The notes under the pieces were generated by a model. The model worked only from the letters and a program-made list of their open reading frames with translations. It did no database searches and was not told the origin of the DNA. Shown here piece after piece: positions 6,960-12,236 of a DNA stretch of 12,480 nt. Source of the DNA: Acidimicrobiia bacterium. Lineage in GTDB: Bacteria; Actinomycetota; Acidimicrobiia; IMCC26256; JAENVU01. Where the stretch lies: contig JANYLF010000217.1 in assembly GCA_025357995.1 (NCBI GenBank), forward strand, positions 1-12,480, written 5' to 3'. Every line of letters starts with the position of its first letter. The stretch's first letter is position 1. The translations under genes were made by a program, and so were the position numbers.

Positions 6960-7162
6960 TTGTACTCGGGGTACGCAGGCTCGGGGTACGGGCAGTGACG
7001 GCAACCGCTGCCGCAACACTCGCGCCGGGTCGCCAACGTGGCCGCGGTCATCACGTCGTATCCGGTCGCGGGATCTCGGTAGGTCGCCTCACCGCGCGCG
7101 ACGGCGTGATCGTGGGCCGCAAGCGCGGCGTGCGAGATCGTGGGTTTCCGATCCACCCCCAT
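6956..7162 (-). CDS. DUF5522-family small Cys-rich protein
   Basis: A 68-residue protein with the signature CCGSGCRHCPYP at residues 49-60: four cysteines and one histidine that could bind a metal or Fe-S unit. It is preceded by GYDVMTAATLATRREC, as in the small widespread family annotated as DUF5522, of unknown function. The acidic/aromatic end EPAYPEYN is intact. The start ATG at 7160-7162 follows the stop of the TIGR03086 gene by 8 bp, with no Shine-Dalgarno, so it probably depends on coupling to that gene. The stop is shared as CTAG with the convergent permease gene. It is the last gene of the likely TetR-controlled run. Confidence 0.85.
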   Translation of the reverse strand: MGVDRKPTISHAALAAHDHAVARGEATYRDPATGYDVMTAATLATRRECCGSGCRHCPYPEPAYPEYN

Positions 7163-7164
7163 CG

Positions 7165-7179
7165 CGCGCGTTACGCGCG
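7165..7179 (-). repeat. CGCGCG-TAA-CGCGCG inverted repeat around the TIGR03086 stop
   Basis: Two perfect six-base CGCGCG arms flank a three-base TAA that is the stop codon of the TIGR03086 gene, just before the DUF5522 ATG. In RNA it could form a tight stem with the stop codon in the loop, or it may be only GC-rich codon use. Confidence 0.45.
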
Positions 7180-7719
7180 TCGGCCGAGCAACCCGAGCAT
7201 GCGCGTGGTCACGTCGGCAACGGGTCCGACCTCCACTTCCGGACCGCAGACGCCCGGACTGCGCAGCGCCGGGCCGAACTCGGCGGCACCGGCGATGACG
7301 CGTTCCGAGTCAGCGGGGTCGATCGTCTCGTCGCCGCCAGTGGCACGCGTGAGGTCCCACCGGTGCACGACCAGATCGAAACACGCGAATCGGTCAATGG
7401 CGGATTCGAAGGTCGTCTCTCCGAACACGCCCGTGAACGTTTGTGTCGCGAGCTCCGGGTCGACCAACACCTCCGCGATCGGTGCAAACGCGGTCCGAAG
7501 TGCGAGCACGGGATCGTCGGCAACGGGTGGAAGTGCCGGCGCCTCCCGACCCACGAACCCGAGGAACATCCCCTGGACGTTCGCGGTGTGGTCCACGACG
7601 TCGAGCGCGGTCCAGCCCTCGCACGGCGACGGTGACGACCACCGATCGGCCGGAACCGCGTCCACCGCCGTGATGAACTCTTCGGTCAGGCGTTGGTAAC
7701 GGTCGGAGATTTCGGACAC
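7171..7719 (-). CDS. TIGR03086-family (mycothiol-dependent transferase-like) protein
   Basis: A 182-residue protein of the DinB-like four-helix fold related to mycothiol-dependent maleylpyruvate isomerase. The family start RWSSPSPCEGWTALDVVDHTAN (26-47) is clear, with His44 as the first likely metal ligand. FDLVVHRWDLTRATG (114-128) supplies His119 and nearby acidic residues. These match the TIGR03086 'metal-binding protein' pattern; a thiol-dependent transfer or isomerisation is possible, but no substrate is known. The GTG at 7717-7719 is preceded by AGGA at a short spacing. It follows the dioxygenase gene by 43 bp and precedes DUF5522 by 8 bp on the same strand. Its presence agrees with an actinobacterial host that uses mycothiol. 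Confidence 0.88.
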   Translation of the reverse strand: MSEISDRYQRLTEEFITAVDAVPADRWSSPSPCEGWTALDVVDHTANVQGMFLGFVGREAPALPPVADDPVLALRTAFAPIAEVLVDPELATQTFTGVFGETTFESAIDRFACFDLVVHRWDLTRATGGDETIDPADSERVIAGAAEFGPALRSPGVCGPEVEVGPVADVTTRMLGLLGRRA

Positions 7720-7762
7720 GGAATCCTCGTTTCGGCGAGCAGTCGGGGTCTCGTGAAGCTAC

Positions 7763-8536
7763 TCATACCGACCGGCCCTGGAAGTCGTTGATCAACGAGA
7801 CCTGGACTCGGCCGTCGACACCACCCGCATCGGTGAACTCCGCCAACTTCTGTTGGTAGTACGCGGCGCGGAGATCGCCCTCACGCCGAGCGTTGTACGT
7901 GGGGTACAAGGCTCGCCGATCGCGATCGGATCGGTTCGGACCGCTTCGATGCGGCGTGCGGGAGTGAAACCAGAGGGTGGTTCCGGCCCGCACTTCCACC
8001 GTCTCCCAGTCGAGCGTGTCCATGACATCGGCGCGGATACAACCTTCGTCGTCCATTGGGAGCACCGTGTCGAACGCGTCCGACACCACTTCGAGGCATC
8101 CGTTCTCGGCGTCCGCATCGTCGATCGCCACCATGCACGACACATGCGACTCGACGAATCGATACGCCGGTGCGTCCTGGTGCGGCGCGTATCCCGCGCC
8201 GCCGACCGCCTTGTAGTTGATCTTCTCCTTGTACAACACCGCGGGTTCGCCGAGGAGTGCGCCCGCAGTCTCGACCATCGCACCGGTGGCCAGGAGCTCG
8301 CGCAGTCCCGTATGGAACGGCACGAAGTTCTCGGTTCGACACAGACGCGGTCCATCGTCGGTCATCTCGCGGTAATGCAACCACTCGCCGTCATCCGGCC
8401 ACGCCATCACCGCGTCGACCCAGTCGCGCAACGCAGCACACGCGGCGGCGTCCAGCGTGGCCGTGAGTACCCAACCGTGGCGACGGTAGAACTCCACCGC
8501 ATCGGTCGTCGCGTGCGAGAAGACCGGCTGACCCAC
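7763..8536 (-). CDS. Phytanoyl-CoA dioxygenase (PhyH)-family Fe(II)/2-oxoglutarate oxygenase
   Basis: A 257-residue non-haem iron oxygenase. The iron ligands are visible as His119-x-Asp121 in APHQDAPAY and the distal His196 in TPHRSGPN. The Arg-rich stretch DRRALYPTYNAR (206-217) is expected to hold 2-oxoglutarate, and LYKEKINYK (101-109) is a common strand motif of the family. The substrate is not predictable: members hydroxylate fatty acyl groups, phosphonates, amino acids and natural products. Start GTG 8536 is preferred because the domain begins shortly after it and it avoids a 38-bp overlap with the upstream gene. An ATG at 8584 is the alternative. It lies 10 bp after the SDR stop and probably shares its transcript, although TAGTCT overlaps that stop and could start an internal leaderless RNA. 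Confidence 0.9.
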   Translation of the reverse strand: MGQPVFSHATTDAVEFYRRHGWVLTATLDAAACAALRDWVDAVMAWPDDGEWLHYREMTDDGPRLCRTENFVPFHTGLRELLATGAMVETAGALLGEPAVLYKEKINYKAVGGAGYAPHQDAPAYRFVESHVSCMVAIDDADAENGCLEVVSDAFDTVLPMDDEGCIRADVMDTLDWETVEVRAGTTLWFHSRTPHRSGPNRSDRDRRALYPTYNARREGDLRAAYYQQKLAEFTDAGGVDGRVQVSLINDFQGRSV

Positions 8537-8543
8537 GCCGGGG

Positions 8544-8549
8544 AGACTA
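8544..8549 (-). promoter_or_regulatory. -10-like hexamer overlapping the SDR stop, ahead of the PhyH gene
   Basis: TAGTCT contains the TAG stop of the SDR gene and lies seven bases before the GTG at 8536. It could give an internal leaderless transcript. No -35 is visible, so read-through from the SDR promoter is more likely. Confidence 0.25.
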
Positions 8550-9533
8550 CGTGCGCACGCTCCCGGCCCGACCGACCCGCGCATTCGCCCGCGGCGGATC
8601 GACCGTCACGCCGTAACCGGCGAGGGTTGCCGCCAGCACCTCGTCCCATGGCGTCGGCTCGATACCAAACGTGGCCGTCGTCTCGAGCGCGTCGACGACG
8701 AACGGCCGCTCGAACTGGTGGAGGACCTCGGGAAGCTCGCGCACGAACGGAACAACCGAACCCACCACCCGGATCACCGGCCGCGACAGTGTCCCGATCT
8801 TCGGCATCTCCACCCCGGCCGCACGAGCGATCGACGCGACGGCCTCGCGCACAGTGAGCGGAGGCGTCGACGGCACGAGCCAAGCCCGACCCCACGAACG
8901 ATCGTCGGTGCCCAAAGCCGCCAGCGTGCGCGACACGTCCGGTACGTACGCCCACGAGTGCGGCGCGTCAAGCGACCCGAAGAGGCGTACTCGCTTACCG
9001 GCCAGGACACGCGGGATCACGTGATCACCCAAGTACGCCTGCGCGCCCGACTCGGGGCCGATGTAATCCGATGCACGCGCCTCGGTGACGCGCACGCGGC
9101 CCGCCCGGTCCGCGGCCAACGCGTCTTCCCACATCTGGCGTCGGATCCGCCCCTTCGTCCCGGTCGCCCGCATCGGCGTATCGGACCCGATCGGTGCATC
9201 CACTTCGCCGTACACGTACAGGTTGCCCATCGTGACCAGACCGGCCCCGCTGCACTCGGCCGCGGCCAGCACCGACGCGGCGAGCGGAGGCCATTCGACA
9301 GTCCAGCGGTGGTACTGCCGCGGGTTCGCACAGTTGTAGAGGGTCGCGGCACCCGCGGTGACTGTCGCCAGGGCGTCGGCATCGGTCGCGTCGAGCGCCA
9401 CGGCCGTGACCCCCTCATGATCGATTCCCCGCCCGGAACCCGACACGATCGTCACCTCGTGACCGTCCGCCACGAGGACTCGAGCGACACCCCGCCCTAC
9501 CGCTCCCGCGCCCACCACCACATGCTTCGCCAT
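8547..9533 (-). CDS. NAD(P)-dependent epimerase/dehydratase-like (atypical extended SDR) protein
   Basis: A 328-residue Rossmann-fold protein. The dinucleotide-binding motif GAGAVG is at 8-13, after the strand HVVV. Extended-SDR features follow: MGNLYVYGE (102-110), EARASDYIGP (151-160), HSWAYVPDVSRTL (192-204) and a C-terminal substrate half. The usual YxxxK catalytic pair is not intact: Tyr is present in the NLYVYG segment but no Lys lies four residues after it. It is therefore an atypical SDR, perhaps a reductase or binding protein rather than a classical epimerase. ATG 9533 is firm: AGGAGG (9539-9544) precedes it by five bases. It is the first gene of the run transcribed away from tetR, and its promoter is flanked by two TetR-type operators. 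Confidence 0.9.
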   Translation of the reverse strand: MAKHVVVGAGAVGRGVARVLVADGHEVTIVSGSGRGIDHEGVTAVALDATDADALATVTAGAATLYNCANPRQYHRWTVEWPPLAASVLAAAECSGAGLVTMGNLYVYGEVDAPIGSDTPMRATGTKGRIRRQMWEDALAADRAGRVRVTEARASDYIGPESGAQAYLGDHVIPRVLAGKRVRLFGSLDAPHSWAYVPDVSRTLAALGTDDRSWGRAWLVPSTPPLTVREAVASIARAAGVEMPKIGTLSRPVIRVVGSVVPFVRELPEVLHQFERPFVVDALETTATFGIEPTPWDEVLAATLAGYGVTVDPPRANARVGRAGSVRT

Positions 9534-9538
9534 CTCCG

Positions 9539-9544
9539 CCTCCT
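9539..9544 (-). promoter_or_regulatory. Strong Shine-Dalgarno fixing the SDR start
   Basis: AGGAGG on the minus strand with five bases to the ATG at 9533. It is the best ribosome binding site seen in the window and contrasts with the leaderless-looking starts of neighbouring genes. It fits the roughly 60-base leader expected from the promoter at 9600-9629. Confidence 0.85.
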
Positions 9545-9573
9545 GAACTGATTGCGACCAATGATTCACTATC

Positions 9574-9590
9574 GGAGAGCACTGCTCTCC
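9574..9590. promoter_or_regulatory. Operator O1, probable TetR-family binding site
   Basis: GGAGAGCACTGCTCTCC is a perfect palindrome: eight-base arms around a central C at 9582. It lies just downstream of the predicted start of transcription of the SDR gene, where a bound repressor would block elongation. It shares the core AGAGCA-N-TGCTCT with O2. Confidence 0.8.
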
Positions 9591-9599
9591 CTCCAGTGC

Positions 9600-9629
9600 A
9601 TTGTTCGCGCATCTCACCGCAAATGTCAA
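9600..9629 (-). promoter_or_regulatory. Promoter of the SDR operon
   Basis: On the minus strand a perfect TTGACA (9624-9629) is followed after 18 bases by AACAAT (9600-9605, four of six). Transcription would begin near 9593. The -35 overlaps the edge of operator O2, and O1 lies just past the start site, so both sites can exclude RNA polymerase. Confidence 0.65.
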
Positions 9630-9643
9630 GAGCAATGCTCTCG
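9627..9643. promoter_or_regulatory. Operator O2, probable TetR-family binding site
   Basis: CAAGAGCAATGCTCTCG contains AGAGCA-A-TGCTCT, centred at 9635. This is 53 bp from the centre of O1, about five helical turns, so two repressor dimers would sit on the same DNA face. It overlaps the -35 of the SDR promoter and lies just upstream of the tetR -35. A further half site, GCTCTCC, occurs at 9656-9662. Confidence 0.8.
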
Positions 9644-9648
9644 GTTCT

Positions 9649-9676
9649 TGCCATCGCTCTCCAAATGGCCGATGAT
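9649..9676 (+). promoter_or_regulatory. Leaderless promoter of the tetR gene
   Basis: TTGCCA (9649-9654, five of six) and GATGAT (9671-9676, four of six) with a 16-base spacer. Six bases separate the -10 from the ATG at 9683. The half site GCTCTCC lies between the two hexamers and O2 just upstream, consistent with self-regulation. Confidence 0.55.
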
Positions 9677-9681
9677 CGGCC
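9667..9681. repeat. GGCCGAT-G-ATCGGCC palindrome at the tetR start
   Basis: Perfect seven-base arms around a central G, ending one base before the tetR ATG and containing the candidate -10. Its sequence is unrelated to O1 and O2, so it may be a second regulator's site or chance. Confidence 0.4.
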
Positions 9682-9682
9682 T

Positions 9683-10387
9683 ATGCCACCTGTCACCGCG
9701 CGCGCCCGGGTCCGGGCGGAGCTCACCGAGGAGATTCTCGACGCCGCCCGTCGCCAGCTGGCGGAGCACGGCTCGGCCGCGCTGTCGTTGCGCGCGGTTG
9801 CGCGCGAGGTCGGCATGGTGTCCTCCGCCGTCTACCGCTACTTCCCCAGCCGCGACGAGCTGCTCACCGCGCTCATCGTGGATGCCTACGACAGCCTGGG
9901 CGACGCGGTCGAACGCGCCGAAGCCAAAGTGGGACGCGCCAAGTATCTCGACCGCTGGATGACGATCTGTCGCGCGGTGCGAACGTGGGCGCTCGCGCAT
10001 CCGCACGAATACGCGCTCATCTACGGAAGTCCGGTGCCCGGATACCGCGCGCCGGTGATCACGATCGGACCCGCCACACGCGTTGCGCTCATCCTCGTCC
10101 AACTCCTGATCGACGCGCAACGCGATGGCGTCTTCGCCGAACCGCCGCCGCTCACCCGATCGCCGAAGGCGCTCGGGGCCGATCTCGACCGGCTCGCCGA
10201 CGCGTTCGCCGGTGTGTCGGAGTCGACGATGGTGCACGCGCTCGTCGCGTGGGCGTCGGTCTACGGCACGGTCAGCTTCGAGCTCTTCGGCCAGTTCCAC
10301 AACGTGATCGCCGCCAATAGTCAGTACTTCGACGTGGCGATGAGTGAGCTCGCCACCTTCGTCGGCATCCCCAACCGGCGTGCGTGA
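9683..10387 (+). CDS. TetR/AcrR-family transcriptional repressor with WHG-type C-terminal domain
   Basis: A 234-residue DNA-binding regulator. The N-terminal helix-turn-helix is at about residues 15-57: EEILDAARRQLAEHG, then LSLRAVAREVG, the turn, and recognition helix MVSSAVYRYF, followed by SRDELL. The ligand domain includes TWALAHPHEYALIYGSPVPGY (101-121), the pattern of the WHG/TetR_C_33 domain, so a small organic ligand is likely. ATG 9683 is preferred because of the domain boundary and the leaderless promoter six bases upstream; ATG 9665 would add six residues. The divergent interval carries two matching palindromes placed for control of the SDR operon and of tetR itself. The end is followed by 75 bp before hisH. 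Confidence 0.93.
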   Translation: MPPVTARARVRAELTEEILDAARRQLAEHGSAALSLRAVAREVGMVSSAVYRYFPSRDELLTALIVDAYDSLGDAVERAEAKVGRAKYLDRWMTICRAVRTWALAHPHEYALIYGSPVPGYRAPVITIGPATRVALILVQLLIDAQRDGVFAEPPPLTRSPKALGADLDRLADAFAGVSESTMVHALVAWASVYGTVSFELFGQFHNVIAANSQYFDVAMSELATFVGIPNRRA

Positions 10388-10405
10388 GTGACGCCGAGTG
10401 TCTGT

Positions 10406-10430
10406 TCCTCACACCGGAATGGCCGGAGGA
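10406..10430 (+). terminator. Possible weak hairpin between tetR and hisH
   Basis: TCCT (10406-10409) can pair with AGGA (10427-10430), and CCGG (10414-10417) with CCGG (10423-10426), around a five-base loop with a four-base bulge. There is no T-run, so termination is doubtful. It could be a leader structure or chance. Confidence 0.2.
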
Positions 10431-10447
10431 CCGAGCTCGTAGCTTCG

Positions 10448-10453
10448 TAGACT
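10448..10453 (+). promoter_or_regulatory. -10-like hexamer for hisH
   Basis: TAGACT, a TANNNT-type hexamer, nine bases before the hisH ATG at 10463. This would leave a leader of only a few bases. No -35 consensus is seen at 16-18 bp. Confidence 0.35.
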
Positions 10454-10462
10454 CGCACCTGC

Positions 10463-11077
10463 ATGATTGGGGTCGTCGACTATCGAGCGGGCAACGCGCC
10501 GAGTGTGATGTTTGCGCTGGCTCGCCTCGGCATCGACGCCACGCTGGTCCGTACGGCGGCCGAACTCGCGGACACGGACCGCATCATCCTCCCCGGGGTT
10601 GGCGCGGCCGGAGCCACGATCGCGTCCCTCGCCGAGTCCGATCTCGTTCCCGCGCTGCGCACCCGAGTGGTGGACGATGCCGTGCCGTTCCTCGGCATCT
10701 GTATCGGTCTCCAGGTGATCTTCGAACACAGCGAGGAGGGTCCGACCGGCGGTCTGGGTTGGCTCCCCGGCCGCGTTCTCCGGTTCCCGGACACGGACCG
10801 CGTTCCACAGATCGGCTGGAACCGCGTCGAGCTGCGTCGTCCGCATCCGCTGACCGCCGGTCTGGCGCCCGACCCGTACTGCTACTTCGTGAACAGCTAC
10901 TACGCCGCGCCCAGTGACCCTGATGCGGTCCTCGGCGTCACCGAATACAGCGAGACGTTCTGTTCGATGGTCGCGGCGGGCAATATCGCGGCCACGCAGT
11001 TCCACGCGGAGAAGAGTGGCGAGATCGGGCTTACCATTCTCGGCAACTTCGCGCGTTGGGACGGCACCGAATGCTGA
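10463..11077 (+). CDS. hisH: Imidazole glycerol phosphate synthase glutaminase subunit (HisH-like)
   Basis: A 204-residue class I glutamine amidotransferase that releases ammonia for the partner cyclase. The triad is intact: Cys80 in LGICIGLQ (77-84), and His181 and Glu183 in QFHAEKSG (179-186). The oxyanion strand PGVGAAG (44-50) and start VVDYRAGN (4-11) are typical. The conserved PHxGWN motif reads VPQIGWN (114-120), and YFVNSYY (141-147) has Asn where many HisH have His. Most actinobacterial HisH share PHMGWN and sit in a hisBCHAF cluster, so this copy looks like a divergent lineage or paralogue. The start ATG follows a TAGACT hexamer. The stop overlaps hisF by seven bases (ATGCTGA), implying tight coupling. 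No other his gene is in the window. Confidence 0.85.
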   Translation: MIGVVDYRAGNAPSVMFALARLGIDATLVRTAAELADTDRIILPGVGAAGATIASLAESDLVPALRTRVVDDAVPFLGICIGLQVIFEHSEEGPTGGLGWLPGRVLRFPDTDRVPQIGWNRVELRRPHPLTAGLAPDPYCYFVNSYYAAPSDPDAVLGVTEYSETFCSMVAAGNIAATQFHAEKSGEIGLTILGNFARWDGTEC

Positions 11078-11874
11078 CCCAACGGCTCATCGCGTGCTTC
11101 GACGTGATCGACGGTCGCGTCACCAAGGCGCAGAACTTCCAGGACAACATCGACGTTGCACCGGCCGCCGAGTTGGCGCAGCGGTTGTACGCCGATCAAA
11201 TCGACGAGATCGTGTTCTACGACATCACCGCGAGCGCGCAGCGACGCCAGATCGACCTCGACACCGTCCGCGAAGTTGCCGAGCACGTTTTCGTTCCTTT
11301 CACCGTCGGCGGCGGGATCCGCGACCTGGACGACATGTTCTTGGTACTCAAGGCCGGCGCGGAGAAGATCAGCATCGATTCGATGGCCGTGCGTAACCCC
11401 GACATCATCCGGGCCGGTGCCGAGGCGTTCGGTAACCAGTGCATCGTGCTGTCGACGCAGGTACAACGAGTGGGAGTACGGCCCGATCTCCCCAGCGGCT
11501 ACGAGGTCTTCATCGACGGCGCACGGACCGCGACCGGGCTCGACGCGATCGAGTGGGTCAAGCGCGGCGCGGACCTCGGCGCCGGAGAGATCGTGGTGAA
11601 CAGCATCGACTGCGACGGCACCGCGGCCGGGTACGACCTGGACATCACGCGCGCGGTGGCGGACGCGGTGAACGTCCCCGTGATCGCGTCCGGTGGCGCC
11701 GGAACCGTCGATCACATCGCGGCCGGCTTGACCGACGGTGGCGCAAGCGCCGCGATCATCAGCTCGATCCTGTATTCACCGCGCCTCGAGCGCAATGTGG
11801 GCGTACACGAACTCAAGGTGGGGCTCGCGGATCGCGGCGTGCACATGCGGCCCTGGGTCGACGCTGCGTCCTAG
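11071..11874 (+). CDS. hisF: Imidazole glycerol phosphate synthase cyclase subunit (HisF-like), altered active site
   Basis: A 267-residue (beta-alpha)8 barrel that in histidine synthesis uses ammonia from HisH to turn PRFAR into IGP and AICAR. Numbering matches Thermotoga HisF. Asp11 (CFDV), Lys19 (RVTKA), Asp51 (FYDITAS) and the phosphate-binding GGGI (80-83) and SGGAG (207-211) are present. The catalytic Asp130 is Gln (LSTQVQRV), and Asn103/Thr104 are Asp/Ser (SIDSMAV). The insertion-like segment after 133 (GVRPDLPSGYEVFIDGARTATGLDAIEW) recalls the HisF type I remember from Desulfovibrio-like bacteria, not the usual actinobacterial one. ATG 11071 is chosen because it overlaps the hisH stop and begins the conserved strand. 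It may be a real IGPS with altered chemistry or a paralogue like WbuZ. It ends in CTAG shared with rsfS. Confidence 0.83.
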   Translation: MLTQRLIACFDVIDGRVTKAQNFQDNIDVAPAAELAQRLYADQIDEIVFYDITASAQRRQIDLDTVREVAEHVFVPFTVGGGIRDLDDMFLVLKAGAEKISIDSMAVRNPDIIRAGAEAFGNQCIVLSTQVQRVGVRPDLPSGYEVFIDGARTATGLDAIEWVKRGADLGAGEIVVNSIDCDGTAAGYDLDITRAVADAVNVPVIASGGAGTVDHIAAGLTDGGASAAIISSILYSPRLERNVGVHELKVGLADRGVHMRPWVDAAS

Positions 11875-12236
11875 ATCACTGCGCGTCGGTCGGGTTCCCA
11901 GTCGATGCGGGGTGCGTCTGACCACAACCGCTCCAGGTCGTAGAACTCGCGCGTCTCGGTCAGAAACACGTGCACGATGAGTACGCCGTAGTCGACGAGC
12001 ACCCATGAGGCGTCGGCGAGTCCCTCCACGCTGCGCGGCGAGAGATCGGCCTCGACCTTCAACGCGAACTCCACCTCGTCACAGATCGTGCGGACCTGGC
12101 GGGTATTCGACCCGGACGCGAGGACGAACGCCTCGGTGATCCCGATGATGTCGCCGACGTCGAGGATCACGACGTCGGTACCGAGCTTGTCCGCCGCGGC
12201 GCGAGCCGCGACGATGGCCATCTCGTTCGCGTTCAG
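11871..12236 (-). CDS. rsfS: Ribosomal silencing factor RsfS
   Basis: A roughly 120-residue Iojap/RsfS protein that binds L14 of the large ribosomal subunit and blocks subunit joining in starvation. Diagnostic stretches are DVVILDVGDIIGITEAFVLASGSNTRQV, DYGVLIVHVF and FYDLERLWSDAP. The conserved N-terminal helix (AIVAARAAADKL) begins almost at ATG 12221, but related proteins have a few residues more and that ATG lacks a Shine-Dalgarno at normal distance. A good GGAGG (12243-12247) instead sits six bases before an in-frame CTG at 12234-12236, so a rare CTG start giving 121 residues is annotated. ATG 12221 (116 residues) is the conservative choice. It overlaps the end of the LytR_C gene and ends in CTAG shared with hisF. 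Confidence 0.9.
   Translation of the reverse strand: MNANEMAIVAARAAADKLGTDVVILDVGDIIGITEAFVLASGSNTRQVRTICDEVEFALKVEADLSPRSVEGLADASWVLVDYGVLIVHVFLTETREFYDLERLWSDAPRIDWEPDRRAVI

Noticed and set aside
6086..7699. 537-codon plus-strand frame spanning the permease, DUF5522 and TIGR03086 genes
   Set aside because: It is out of frame with three well-supported genes and has a low-complexity Arg/Ser-rich translation.
8537..8584. ATG 8584 as start of the PhyH gene
   Set aside because: It overlaps the SDR gene by 38 bp and adds 16 residues not resembling the domain; GTG 8536 follows the SDR stop closely.
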